DNA of 64,000 nt from Paenibacillus alvei DSM 29 (GCF_000293805.1 NZ_AMBZ01000001.1:1144001-1208000); one strand, 5' to 3'. Numbered from the stretch's first letter, positions 55,337 through 64,000 are shown. Numbers and translations: made by a program. The notes: a model not told the origin generated them from the sequence alone.

Positions 55337-57109
55337 TCATCTGTCGTATTCGGCAATAGGCAGCTCAAGAGTTACTGTTGTACCCACTCCTAACTGGCTT
55401 TCGAACCGGATGTGTGCATCATGGCCGTAGAACATCTTCATTCTGGAACAAACGTTGCGCAAGCCGTATAGCTCCTTTCCCGGGGATTCCAAAAAAGAAA
55501 AAGGAGCCGTCTTTCCTTCGATTTCCTGAATAACTTGATAAATGGATTGTAGGCGCTGCTCACTTATTCCACTCCCGTTATCTTGCACGGTAATCATCAA
55601 TTTCCCCTGCTTCAAGAAGCTCGAAATGATTAACAAACCATCGCTCTTCATCTGCTCCAGTCCATGAATTACCGCATTTTCAACCAAAGGCTGCAAAAGC
55701 AGCTTTAATACGGGGATCGTTTTCGTTGCTTCTTGTATCTCATAAACGACCTGAAAGCAATGTAAAAAACGGATCTGTTGAATGCGTAAGTAGTAGCCTA
55801 GATGTGTAATCGTTTCTTCTACCGTGAATGTATCCTTCCCTTTATGAAGACTTAACCGAAAAAAGTGGGACAGGTTCAGCACCATCTCGCTTATTTCCTC
55901 TGCCTCGTAGTTTTGTGCCGTCCAGTAGATAGAGTTGAGCGTATTATATAAGAAATGCGGATTAATTTGAGATTGCAAAAACGTAAGCTCGGTTCGGGCA
56001 ATACGAAGCTGCTGCTCATAGTGATCTTGAATCAAATGCTTTTGATGCTCGGCCATTCGATTATACGAATCCATCAAATAACCAAATTCATCCTTCCGCC
56101 TTGTATGCAGCCGTATGTCATAATCTCCACCGATTAAGCCCTTCATTGCATTCTTTAATTGGTCTAAAGGGGAAGCGATGCGGTTATAAATTCCCCAAGA
56201 AATAAGCATGGAAAGCACGAAGCTGCACGCTATGATCAAATAGGTAAATTGCCTCATCGTTTTTGTTTCTTTATAAATTTCTTCGATCGGCCGAAAAACC
56301 TCCAACCGGATTGGGTAACTAGACGATTGCACGCTGACTTTAAGCATATCTCCATCGCGTTTTTCGCCTGGATCGCCATTGGGAACGGATAGAATGGACT
56401 CTCCTTCTCTGTTCGTGATTTGCAAGCTGGTCAGCTCGGCACTCAACAGCGGGCTTATGAGTGTCTGGAGAGCATTTTTATGTAAAGTTACAACTAGTAA
56501 ACTTGCTTTGTTCTTATCCGGGAAGGCATTCAGCCTTCTGACTAGAGATATGGAATTGGTCTCCACTAAATCTGCGATTACAGATTCTTTCCCCTCTTTG
56601 GGTTGGGACATCAAGAACGTACCCACTTGATCCGCAAGCCGATTTAAAGAGGCGAAACTTTCTCGCTCGGTCGCAGATTCAATTCTCTTTCCTCCATATT
56701 TCGTAGATATCATCGTATGGGTTTCCATCTGATAAATCGTGATCTGGGAAGCCACCAGACTCACCGCCGAAATATTCCACAGCTCTTGCAGCAGCTCAGA
56801 GTACTGAACAATGGTACGAGGCGACATCCCCGATCCATTTACCTTCAGCTTCTCATTTATGTTATGGTTCGTTGCAATTAGATTGGTTAACGTCTCAAAA
56901 TGGTGCAACGACAATTCAAGGTTATTCATAACAGACTCCACCTTCTCTTGAGTCTGTTCTGTCGTTTTTTGAATAATAATTTGGTTCGCTCTGTTATTGA
57001 CGTACAAGCTAATGATAACCAGCGGCAGAAGCACGATGAAGAAATAGATGCTGAGCCGTAGTTGCGAGGTTTGCAGAAACTTATGATGCACACGTTGGTA
57101 TCGTTTCAT
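55337..57109 (-). CDS. YesM-type sensor histidine kinase
   Basis: The kinase (590 residues) has a membrane helix at LSIYFFIVLLPLVIISLYV, an extracellular sensor of about 240 residues, a second helix (FTYLIIACSFVLSMLISWGIY), HAMP, the His_kinase motif LQSQINPHFLYNTLNSIYW with the phosphorylated histidine, and an ATPase domain (QPLVENAVIHG, VQDNGSGI). The frame is open to 57139, but the ATG at 57109 has AAGGATG upstream and follows the binding-protein stop by ten bases. It pairs with the downstream response regulator. Confidence 0.94.
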   Translation of the reverse strand: MKRYQRVHHKFLQTSQLRLSIYFFIVLLPLVIISLYVNNRANQIIIQKTTEQTQEKVESVMNNLELSLHHFETLTNLIATNHNINEKLKVNGSGMSPRTIVQYSELLQELWNISAVSLVASQITIYQMETHTMISTKYGGKRIESATERESFASLNRLADQVGTFLMSQPKEGKESVIADLVETNSISLVRRLNAFPDKNKASLLVVTLHKNALQTLISPLLSAELTSLQITNREGESILSVPNGDPGEKRDGDMLKVSVQSSSYPIRLEVFRPIEEIYKETKTMRQFTYLIIACSFVLSMLISWGIYNRIASPLDQLKNAMKGLIGGDYDIRLHTRRKDEFGYLMDSYNRMAEHQKHLIQDHYEQQLRIARTELTFLQSQINPHFLYNTLNSIYWTAQNYEAEEISEMVLNLSHFFRLSLHKGKDTFTVEETITHLGYYLRIQQIRFLHCFQVVYEIQEATKTIPVLKLLLQPLVENAVIHGLEQMKSDGLLIISSFLKQGKLMITVQDNGSGISEQRLQSIYQVIQEIEGKTAPFSFLESPGKELYGLRNVCSRMKMFYGHDAHIRFESQLGVGTTVTLELPIAEYDR

Positions 57110-57119
57110 GGCTACATCC

Positions 57120-58645
57120 TTATTTTTTATGCGATTCATGCCAATCGTTTACTTCCTGCGTAACTTGTGTGCCTCCGCTCTCATACCATCGTTTCACGTA
57201 GTCGTCGAATGAATTCGTGGATTCTAGGCCGAGAATGATTTTTACGAAGACTTCCTGCAATGAATAAAGTTCATTCCATTTTCTTACCATGGTAAGAGGG
57301 GGCGGGCCGCCGTATGCATCTTGCACGACATTTTTTTCTATTTTATCAATGTTATCGTTGAGACGAAATTCTTTGCCATAGGAATCATTGCGTGCCCGCA
57401 ACAGCCACCGTTTGTCCACATTCACCAGTGCAGAATACATGCCTCTGTACAGGTGCTTGTCATGTTCATTAAATTTGCTGACAATTTTCCCGTCTTTCCA
57501 ATCCCACACTTGATTGTGAAATCCCAGAACTATTGAGGTTCTGCCTTTACCTGCAATGAAATTTAAAAATTGAATGACTTCGCGAGCATGACTGCTCCCT
57601 TTTGGAACCACTTGGTACCCGAAAACTGGATTCAATGCACCTACTCCCTGCTTCCCTTTCTTGCCTATCGGATAGTCAATGGTTATCCAATTCGCTTGCG
57701 GATCTTTCTTCAGGCTTTGAGCAATAACCCCGCGCGAATCATACCAAGCTCCGGAAAACATTCCGACCTTTCCTTCTATTATTTTTTCGTTCATAACATT
57801 ACTGCGGTAAATAGGGAAATCCGGATCAATCCATCCTTGCCGGTAGAGCTCGGCAAAGAATGAGAGCGCTTCCTTCATTTCCGGCAAAACGTTGCCATAG
57901 ACGAGCTTTCCCCCACGTTCTGTCCATTGGTTCAATTGAACTCCGAACGCCCCAAAAAGCGGGGAAGAATGATACAAATCCTTCATCATCGTAAAGCCGT
58001 ATGTATCTCTCTTTCCGTTTCCGTCGGGATCACCTTCCGAAAATGCTTTCATTGCTTCCTTATAATCTTCCAGCGTTACGGGTATCGGCAGGTTCAGTTT
58101 ATCCAGCCAGTCTTTGCGGATGTAGATGACTTCATTCCCCTTCACCAACTGGCCACTCGGAATTGCGTAAATCGAGCCGTTATACCGAACGCGGTTCCAT
58201 AATTCTTCCGGTATGAGACGCTTCAAATCTGCTCCATATTCGTCTATCCAATGATCGAGAGGCTGGAGCTTATTTTGCGTTACGAATTTGGCAAATTGGA
58301 TCGGGGAATTGATGTTGATCATATCGGGATGATTCTGTTCCTTCGAAATGATGGTGTCGATCATTTTTTCATAACTGGGTACAGGCGGCAGTTCGACATG
58401 GATATTGAATCCGACACTTTTTTTATATAATCCAAATAAGGATTATGATTTTCGTCCAAACCAGCCGGAAACGGAAAACTCAAACTGTTGATCACAATGG
58501 CTATGTCTTTCCCATTCTGCAATTCTTTCTCAGGACTGATTGAAATCGGACTCAACTTAGGTATAAAAAATAGGCCTAACATAAGAAAGGTTAGCATGTA
58601 AATCATCAGCATAAATCTATTTATTAATTTACCGCTGCGCAACAT
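57120..58645 (-). pseudogene. Membrane-anchored extracellular solute-binding protein, frameshifted
   Basis: The first frame (58645-58361) has a membrane segment (FMLMIYMLTFLMLGLFFI) and stops after YPVMKK. The second frame from there reads GFNIHVELPPVPSYEKMIDTI and continues through WNRVRYNGSIYAIPSGQ and RKDWLDKLNLPIPVTLEDY to 57120, giving about 508 residues, the normal size of LplA-type sugar-binding proteins. Adding one T to the T7 run at 58418-58424 joins them. The N-terminus lacks a lipobox cysteine, so it is probably held by its helix. No permease gene is adjacent, which suggests a sensing role with the kinase. Confidence 0.82.
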
Positions 58646-58820
58646 AACAAGAACCCCCTTTCGCTTGTATCCATTCCACGCGCCATTGAAAAGGCTGTAT
58701 GATTCCTCCTAAAGAACTACGGCGGTAGTGATATAAGTCCTCCAATTATAGTATAAAATTTGAACCCCACACAATATTTCTCAACAATATTAATAGATTT
58801 ATGTAATTCATACAAATAAA

Positions 58821-58841
58821 GACACCTTGAGTTCAGGTGCC
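58821..58841 (-). terminator. Terminator of the epoxide hydrolase gene
   Basis: GACACCT and AGGTGCC pair (one G-T) around a seven-base loop, with a T-rich stretch after it on the minus strand. The rest of the gap 58646-58858 is AT-rich and should hold the promoter of the binding-protein operon. Confidence 0.6.
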
Positions 58842-58858
58842 TCCGCTTGTTCCCTCTT

Positions 58859-60019
58859 TTATTTTTGTTTATCTATTTTCGAAAAAAATGACCGAATCTG
58901 GCTTGCAACTAATTCCGGCTGCTCGAGCGCTACAAAGTGACCTCCTGCATTCAGCTCATCCCATTGCAGGATGTTCGGGAACAGTCGTGCTACATATTCC
59001 CTCGGCGGGCGCTCGTGAGGCTGCGTCTTCGTCAGCGATACGCCATGCGGCACAGTGCAGATGTCCCCTTCCCCCGGCCACTTGATATGCCTGCCTTCAT
59101 AATAATAACGGTTCGCTGCGTTGATCGTCTGGGTAAACCAGTAGATCGATACATTCGCCAGCAAATCATCCTTTCTGAACTGCTCCATCGATTCCCCTTT
59201 TTCAAATACCGTCCAGTAATACCACTTTTCCAAAATAAAGGCTGCCAGACCTACTGGTGAATCATGCAGCGCATATGCCGCAGTCTGAGGCTTCGTTCCC
59301 AATAGATGCGCATATCCCCCCTCTTCGCGATACCACTGATCGCCACATGTCAGAAAAGCACGCTCCGCCTCGGACATCTCCATGCCCTGGCCTATACAAG
59401 GACTCGGATTCCCCGGTGATGTCGTATGATACCCAATGACCCGCTCCGGATGATCCAAGCATAACAAGCCAAGCACGCTTGCACCCAAATCATAGCCATG
59501 TGCCCCAAACTGCTCATAGCCCAGCCCCTCCATCAACTTGACCAACACATTCGCAACCTGTCTATCCTCATATCCTGACTCCAACGGTATACTTGAGAAC
59601 CCATGCCCCGGAATCGAAGGAATGATAATATCAAATGAGATGGATTCATCGCCCCCATCGTTATCCGGCTGTATCAAAAACGGAATCAAATCTAGCATCT
59701 CATAAAATGTGCTCGGCCAGCCGTGGGGAATGAGAATCGGTATAGAGCGACTTCCCTTCCCTTTTTCGTACACAAAGTGAATGTCTTTCCCGTCAATCAT
59801 TGCTTTGTAATGAGAGAAGGAATTGATATGCCGTTCCACCATGCGCCAGTCGAAATCGTACAGCCAATAATGAACCATATCCTTCATATACGATATCGGA
59901 ATCCCGTAATCCCATTCTGCTCCTGGGATTTCATCCGGCCATCTTGTCATTCGCAATCTTTGCTTCAATTGTTCGATTTCTTCGTCAGGTATACTCACTG
60001 TGAAAGGATTCAAGTTCAT
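58859..60019 (-). CDS. Epoxide hydrolase (alpha/beta hydrolase with EHN domain)
   Basis: The 386-residue protein has the epoxide hydrolase N-terminal domain (FTVSIPDEEIEQLKQRLRMTRWPDE), the oxyanion HGWPSTFYEM, the nucleophile motif GAHGYDLGASV (Asp) and the C-terminal histidine in AGGHFVALEQPE, as in microsomal-type epoxide hydrolases. It opens epoxides to diols, or acts on a related ester or lactone. It is cytoplasmic. It is divergent from a CGNR-type regulator, which probably controls it. Confidence 0.92.
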   Translation of the reverse strand: MNLNPFTVSIPDEEIEQLKQRLRMTRWPDEIPGAEWDYGIPISYMKDMVHYWLYDFDWRMVERHINSFSHYKAMIDGKDIHFVYEKGKGSRSIPILIPHGWPSTFYEMLDLIPFLIQPDNDGGDESISFDIIIPSIPGHGFSSIPLESGYEDRQVANVLVKLMEGLGYEQFGAHGYDLGASVLGLLCLDHPERVIGYHTTSPGNPSPCIGQGMEMSEAERAFLTCGDQWYREEGGYAHLLGTKPQTAAYALHDSPVGLAAFILEKWYYWTVFEKGESMEQFRKDDLLANVSIYWFTQTINAANRYYYEGRHIKWPGEGDICTVPHGVSLTKTQPHERPPREYVARLFPNILQWDELNAGGHFVALEQPELVASQIRSFFSKIDKQK

Positions 60020-60195
60020 CGTTATCTTCGCTCCTTGGCAGAATAAACGCGAGAATAAATAGAAAGGACTTGGGGAAGCTAGGCCGCGAGTTCATCAAAT
60101 CTATAATTTAGAACGACCTAGTGATACACTGATATTGAAGTCATGAAGCACGAATAAGACATCACCAACAAACATAACCAGTAAAATAATTTAAA

Positions 60196-60209
60196 CAGTT
60201 AGCTAACTG
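60196..60209. promoter_or_regulatory. Candidate operator between epoxide hydrolase and CGNR genes
   Basis: CAGTTAGCTAACTG is a perfect 14-base palindrome 55 bases before the regulator start, in the 244-base gap shared by the two divergent genes. A related GGTTAAC occurs at 60225-60231. Confidence 0.4.
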
Positions 60210-60263
60210 GTAAATAAATCTTAATGGTTAACTTGTGATGTGTCAATAGGAGTGGTTGAGCAG

Positions 60264-60830
60264 ATGACGAGTGGATATGATCAGCTTGAGATGGTTGCTG
60301 ATTTCTTCAATACACATGATAGACGAACGCGGTACGAGGGAGATCCCGGGATCGAGCATTTAACGGAGCCTAGCCGCTTAGTCGAGTGGCTCTTGCAGCA
60401 CCAACTTATTGCAAAATCAGATGATGCTGCTTCAGCAGAAGAATTGCAATTGGCGTGTGTGCTTCGAGATGAACTGCGCAAAACAATAGTGAACAATGAG
60501 CATGATGGAGTTGGGGAACAGGTTAAGCTGGAGCAGCTTACGAAGAGTTTCCAGTTCGGACTCATGTTCCATGAGAATGGAGAGCGGCTTGTGCCTCTGC
60601 ATGAAAATGCAGCTAAGGGATTAGCTCAATTACTCATTATCGTGTACGAACTAAGACGAACAAAGATATGGCATCGCATACGTGTATGTACAGCGAAGGA
60701 TTGCCAGTGGGTATTCGTGGATCGATCCAGACCCGGAACGGGGAGATGGTGTTCGATGAAGGCATGCGGCAACCGAGCAAAAAATAAGACCTTCCGGCAC
60801 AAACACCATAAATCCGAAACGACGATTTAG
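60264..60830 (+). CDS. CGNR zinc-finger (ABATE-domain) regulator
   Basis: The protein (188 residues) has an N-terminal ABATE-like domain (ADFFNTHDRR, RLVEWLLQHQL) and a C-terminal CGNR zinc finger: CTAKDCQWVFVDRS followed by RWCSMKACGNRAKNK, with four cysteines. Family members are presumed stress or metabolite-responsive transcription regulators. The frame is open from a GTG at 60240; the ATG at 60264 lies 11 bases after AGGAG. It is divergent from the epoxide hydrolase. Confidence 0.88.
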   Translation: MTSGYDQLEMVADFFNTHDRRTRYEGDPGIEHLTEPSRLVEWLLQHQLIAKSDDAASAEELQLACVLRDELRKTIVNNEHDGVGEQVKLEQLTKSFQFGLMFHENGERLVPLHENAAKGLAQLLIIVYELRRTKIWHRIRVCTAKDCQWVFVDRSRPGTGRWCSMKACGNRAKNKTFRHKHHKSETTI

Positions 60831-60872
60831 TAGAGTAGAACATAGGGCTGGCTTCCCAGCCCCTCACCTCAA

Positions 60873-61490
60873 TTAACGTCTATGAGCTTTTAAACCTTCA
60901 ATAAATATGCGTTGTAATCCATCAAGAACTCGTTGGCTCGTAAAGCCTTCTTCTTGGAGATGGTAATCGATATTGTGAAGCACGGCCAGCAGGGCTTCAA
61001 TGGTATATGGAATGTCCACCCCGGATACGTCTCCCCGTTCAACGGCCTCATTTAGCAGATTTCTGCTTATATTGCGCATCCATTGACATAACGGAGATTG
61101 TAACGGACGATGCCCGGTTGAGGCCCGACTGACCTCACAGAGCCAAGGAACTTTCGCCTCTAAAAAAGAAACATATCTTACGATTACATGGTAAAGCCGG
61201 TCCAAGGCCGCGGTTTCTGGGGATTGATCAAGAAATATTTGAACTTCATCAAACAAGGGTTGGTATTCTTCACACGCGATCTCCTGACAGATGTCGCCCT
61301 TATCCGAGAAGCGGCGGTATAGGCTTGCTTGTCCTACTCCAGCAGTCTTCGCAATCTGATGCATATTGACATTGTCAACACCGTTTTTGATAAAAAGTTC
61401 TCTAGCTGACGCCAAAATTCGTCTTCGGTTTAACTCCTCTCTGGGAATTTTCGTAGAGGCAGATTGCGATTCTGAATTCACTATAAACAT
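60873..61490 (-). CDS. TetR/AcrR-family transcriptional regulator
   Basis: The 205-residue regulator has the TetR helix-turn-helix (ILASARELFIKNGVDNVNMHQI, GVGQASLYRRFSDKGDI) and a C-terminal ligand domain. It follows the MFS-amidase-small protein genes on the same strand, with a terminator-like hairpin between. Inverted GGAC/GTCC repeats before it (61559-61571) and before the amidase (63276-63290) are probably its operators, making it the regulator of the block. The ligand may be an amide or a drug exported by the MFS protein (inference). Confidence 0.92.
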   Translation of the reverse strand: MFIVNSESQSASTKIPREELNRRRILASARELFIKNGVDNVNMHQIAKTAGVGQASLYRRFSDKGDICQEIACEEYQPLFDEVQIFLDQSPETAALDRLYHVIVRYVSFLEAKVPWLCEVSRASTGHRPLQSPLCQWMRNISRNLLNEAVERGDVSGVDIPYTIEALLAVLHNIDYHLQEEGFTSQRVLDGLQRIFIEGLKAHRR

Positions 61491-61524
61491 CTCCCTTCTT
61501 CTTAAATTAACTGTTATTTAATAC

Positions 61525-61552
61525 GAAAAAACGGACAATGGTCCGTTTTTCG
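61525..61552 (-). terminator. Hairpin terminator after the small gene
   Basis: AAAAACGGAC and GTCCGTTTTT form a perfect ten-pair stem with loop AATG. It ends the amidase-small protein transcript; the GGAC/GTCC core also resembles the operator repeats nearby. Confidence 0.75.
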
Positions 61553-61558
61553 TGTATA

Positions 61559-61571
61559 GGACATGTTGTCC
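61559..61571 (-). promoter_or_regulatory. Candidate operator of the TetR gene
   Basis: GGACATGTTGTCC has perfect GGACA/TGTCC arms around three bases and lies 69 bases before the TetR start codon, next to TTGAC on the minus strand. Confidence 0.5.
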
Positions 61572-61644
61572 GTCAATTCATATTATAATACATTTCGTAA
61601 AAAAAATTAAAGATACTTTCATTTGGGTGACCGATGAACTTTTT

Positions 61645-61836
61645 TTATTTCTTGGTATAATACTTTTTGTAAATTGGAGGCAAATGCGGTTCAATGCCCG
61701 TTAGGTCCAGTTCCTTCAAACTTGCGATCGTAGGAATAAACTGCTCGTAGGCTTTTTTGTTGTCGCTCGTCGTATCTGTTCCGGTTTCGGTCAATGCTTT
61801 CCTGTTAACTTCAGAGTTAAGTTGCTTCTGTTCCAT
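61645..61836 (-). CDS. Small GatC/AtzG-like protein beside the amidase
   Basis: The 63-residue protein ends with SLKELDLTGIEPHLPPIYKKY. The LDLTGIEP stretch resembles the partner-binding tail of GatC and of AtzG-type small subunits that stabilise amidases. It starts 29 bases after the amidase stop with GGAGGG upstream, so the two are co-translated. I infer it is an accessory subunit of the amidase; this is not certain. Confidence 0.6.
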   Translation of the reverse strand: MEQKQLNSEVNRKALTETGTDTTSDNKKAYEQFIPTIASLKELDLTGIEPHLPPIYKKYYTKK

Positions 61837-61865
61837 AGGATACCCTCCATCAAATTTAGTCAGGC

Positions 61866-63254
61866 TTACAAATCCGGATGTCTCTTGTGCCAGCCGGTAT
61901 TCATCTCATAAGTATTGCCGATGCCTAGTACTGTCGCTTCTTCGAAGGGGCGGCCAATCAATTGCATATTAATCGGCAGACCGGAAGGTGAGAAACCGCA
62001 AGGCATGCTCAGGCTAGGCAAGCCGGTCAAATTGGTCGGAACCGTAAATGAGTTCAATCTGAATACACTAGCATTATCATCTGCACGCGGCGCGGTGATC
62101 GGTGTTGCCGGCGTCAATAGGATGTCGATTCCGGACAATGCATTCAAAAAATCATTGACAATTAATTGTCGGGCCCGCTGAGACTGGAGGTAAATGGAAG
62201 CCGGAATATCTCTGCTGCTTTCAAGAAACATTCGGACATCCGCACCATACTGTTCCAATTCTGTCTCAAGCCACTTCTCGTGGTTCGAGTACATCTCCGT
62301 CATCATAATGGCCATCGTCGCGCTTTTAACATGTTTGATCATGGGCAGGCTGACTTCGATGATTTCCGCTCCCAGTTCTCGGAATTTATTGATAGCGGCC
62401 TTCATCGCAGCTTCCACTTCCGGCATCAAATCCTCGTAATAGTAACTAGTCGGCAATCCGATACGTACACCCCTGAGACCATTCGGATACATTTTGATAC
62501 CTGGCGCAGGCAGATCGACCGTCGATTCATCCTTTGGATCGAAGCCTGACATCACATCCAAGCACAGGGACGCATCCATGACGCTTCGGGTCAACGGACC
62601 CGAGTGATCCAATGACCAGGCCATTGGAATGATACCATACCGACTGACCCGACCGTACGTCGGCTTCATCCCTACGACGCCGCACAGGGCGGCGGGTATG
62701 CGGATAGAGCCTCCGGTATCCGAGCCTGTGCCCAGATAAGCAAGTCCAGCCGCTAAAGCAGAAGCAGAGCCGCCGCTTGAACCTCCCGTTACAAGTTCAG
62801 TGTTCCACGGATTGAGGCAAGGACCGAAGTGCGGGCTAGTTGTTGTCAATCCCGCAGCGAACTCGTGAGTCTGAACTTTGCCTAGCAGAACTGTTCCAGC
62901 CTCATGTAGCTTAGTTGCAACCGTCGAATCGTAATCGGGGACGAAGCTGTTCAATATTTTCGAACCGGCAGTTGTTCGGATCCCTTTCGTGTAATATAGA
63001 TCCTTATGAACGATGGGAATCCCGTGAAGGGGCCCTTTGTACCGACCATGCATAATATCACGTTCCGTTTGCTTTGCTTGTTCAACCGCCAGCTCGGACG
63101 TTTGGGTAACGAAAACGTTCAGTTTCGGATTCAAACGTTCGATGCGATGAAGCGCATGTTCTGTAATCTCTACCGGGGATATTTCCCTTGTTCGGATCCC
63201 TTCGGCCAGCTCATGAATAGCAGCAAAGGACAGTTGGGAATTTAATTGACTCAT
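61866..63254 (-). CDS. Amidase signature-family enzyme (GatA/AtzF-like)
   Basis: The 462-residue hydrolase has the Ser-cisSer-Lys triad: Lys in IVHKDLYYTKG, Ser in GGSSGGSASALAAGLAYLG and the second Ser in GSDTGGSIRIPAALCG, the amidase signature. It hydrolyses an amide, carbamate or urea-like substrate; the true GatA role is unlikely because gatB is absent. The ATG follows GGGAGG. It is preceded by an MFS exporter and followed by a small GatC-like protein and a TetR regulator. Confidence 0.92.
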   Translation of the reverse strand: MSQLNSQLSFAAIHELAEGIRTREISPVEITEHALHRIERLNPKLNVFVTQTSELAVEQAKQTERDIMHGRYKGPLHGIPIVHKDLYYTKGIRTTAGSKILNSFVPDYDSTVATKLHEAGTVLLGKVQTHEFAAGLTTTSPHFGPCLNPWNTELVTGGSSGGSASALAAGLAYLGTGSDTGGSIRIPAALCGVVGMKPTYGRVSRYGIIPMAWSLDHSGPLTRSVMDASLCLDVMSGFDPKDESTVDLPAPGIKMYPNGLRGVRIGLPTSYYYEDLMPEVEAAMKAAINKFRELGAEIIEVSLPMIKHVKSATMAIMMTEMYSNHEKWLETELEQYGADVRMFLESSRDIPASIYLQSQRARQLIVNDFLNALSGIDILLTPATPITAPRADDNASVFRLNSFTVPTNLTGLPSLSMPCGFSPSGLPINMQLIGRPFEEATVLGIGNTYEMNTGWHKRHPDL

Positions 63255-63275
63255 CTCGTTATCCTCCCTATCTTT

Positions 63276-63290
63276 CGGACAAGTCGTCCG
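63276..63290 (-). promoter_or_regulatory. Candidate TetR operator before the amidase gene
   Basis: CGGACAAGTCGTCCG has perfect CGGAC/GTCCG arms around five bases, 22 bases before the amidase start codon and in the gap after the MFS gene. It shares the GGAC/GTCC core with the repeats near the TetR gene. Confidence 0.5.
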
Positions 63291-63298
63291 TCTACCAA

Positions 63299-64000
63299 CT
63301 AATTACCATAGCTTTCGCTAGGATTTGTTTTTCTTGCGAATAAGTATGTCAGGATTGCCAACAGGACAATGGTAAAATAAACAACAGAAAAGGGCATCTT
63401 TAGATCAATCAGTCGTCCGACCAGCGCAGGACCGAATGCTCCGCCTAGCAGATAGGCCAGTGTGAAAATACCCATCCCCACACCCAGCTCAGCCGAACAG
63501 AGTGTCGTCGAAACTAAATTGCTGCTAGAGGTGAGGACACCGTTGAATCCAATCATAAGGATAATGATCAATAAAGCATCGATCCATGGCGGCAAATGTA
63601 CGGATACACCCAGCAGTATAAATCCGCCGATGACGAGACTTTGCGATATGACAAGCACGCGGGAGCTTCCGAAACGATCCGTCCAACCTCCGATCCGGGA
63701 TCCGAGCAAAGCTGCGCAGGCGGCACCGGGAAGCATCAGCAGACCGATTTCGCTAGTCGGTAAATGAAAAGCGTTCTTCATCATGACAGGCAGAGTAAAG
63801 GTTAACCCCGTGTTGCAAACGAAGGTAAGAAATCCAATCCCTAGAATTCGTCGGTAAGGAGCGTTTTCCATGAAAGATGCATCGATAAATGGATGTTCCT
63901 TTTTCTGAACATGAATACCGAACCATAGAAGAAATGCTGCTCCTGCAATGAGCATAAACCAATAGTTCGTAACCCCTAGCAACACAAACGCCAGTCCGGC
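63299..64000 (-). CDS. MFS transporter, C-terminal part (cut by window edge)
   Basis: The visible 233 residues contain at least seven hydrophobic segments and motifs of drug:H+ antiporters: IGLLMLPGAACAALLGSRIGGWTDRFGSSRV (partial repeat of motif A) and STTLCSAELGVGMGIFTLAYLLGGAFGPALVGRL (motif C-like). The frame stays open to the window end, so the N-terminal half lies outside. The 14-helix EmrB/QacA type is likely. It heads the amidase block and may export the substrate or product of the amidase. Confidence 0.88.
   Translation of the reverse strand, partial: AGLAFVLLGVTNYWFMLIAGAAFLLWFGIHVQKKEHPFIDASFMENAPYRRILGIGFLTFVCNTGLTFTLPVMMKNAFHLPTSEIGLLMLPGAACAALLGSRIGGWTDRFGSSRVLVISQSLVIGGFILLGVSVHLPPWIDALLIIILMIGFNGVLTSSSNLVSTTLCSAELGVGMGIFTLAYLLGGAFGPALVGRLIDLKMPFSVVYFTIVLLAILTYLFARKTNPSESYGN

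Noticed and set aside
60844..60861. GGGCTGG/CCAGCCC hairpin between the CGNR and TetR genes as a terminator
   Set aside because: The stem is good but there is no T-run on either strand, so I did not list it as a terminator.
1..64000. Search for prophage, integron, insertion sequence or CRISPR signatures
   Set aside because: No transposase, integrase, phage structural gene, terminal inverted repeat or spaced direct-repeat array was seen.

Overview
The window is chromosomal DNA of moderate GC from a spore-forming Firmicute, most likely a Paenibacillus or close relative. The evidence is a gerA-type spore germination operon, strong AGGAGG ribosome binding sites, Gram-positive T-box, SAM, TPP and c-di-GMP leaders, a YesM/YesN-type two-component pair and a copper-amine-oxidase-like stalk protein. 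No rRNA, tRNA, CRISPR array, insertion sequence or prophage was seen.

Layout: 38-670 SDR-fold protein; 874-6452 an ABC importer operon with a cytoplasmic alkaline-phosphatase-superfamily hydrolase and a DeoR regulator; 6485-9926 a TPP-riboswitch thiamine salvage operon (tenA-thiM-thiD-thiE); 9957-11280 polysaccharide deacetylase plus YkoP-like protein; 11542-14830 GNAT and T-box-controlled thrS; 15116-16988 a TetR regulator and a membrane transporter sharing one operator; 17091-21021 a SAM-riboswitch metNIQ operon ending in a metal-dependent dehydrogenase; 21142-21465 a candidate type I toxin-antitoxin locus; 21711-26596 the gluconate operon with GntR and cre sites; 26632-27867 fabF; 28221-30831 a broken methyltransferase, an MmyB-type regulator and a metalloprotease-like protein; 30964-34770 germination genes; 34851-36500 a chemoreceptor; 36663-37020 a broken small protein; 37246-45276 the secondary-metabolite locus; 45451-48561 a repetitive surface protein; 48904-51360 a LacI regulator divergent from butanediol dehydrogenase; 51378-58645 a YdcF protein, a DUF4855-like protein and a substrate-binding protein/sensor kinase/response regulator set; 58859-60830 an epoxide hydrolase divergent from a CGNR regulator; 60873-64000 TetR, small protein, amidase and an MFS exporter cut by the window edge.

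The most interesting region is 37246-45276. A canonical c-di-GMP-I riboswitch with its own terminator lies immediately upstream of an Sfp-type phosphopantetheinyl transferase gene and a two-module nonribosomal peptide synthetase with the order (C remnant)-A-T-C-A-T-Reductase. This is the architecture of the Staphylococcus AusA/AusB pyrazinone (aureusimine) system, but both adenylation domains carry codes for branched aliphatic residues. Candidate Spo0A boxes lie further upstream. Together they suggest a dipeptide aldehyde or pyrazinone made under c-di-GMP, and perhaps Spo0A, control.

Six genes in the window (28701, 36796, 44280, 52326, 53190 and 58418) each lose their frame at or next to a homopolymer run. 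This pattern looks more like sequencing or assembly indels than real gene decay, so these genes may be intact in the organism.
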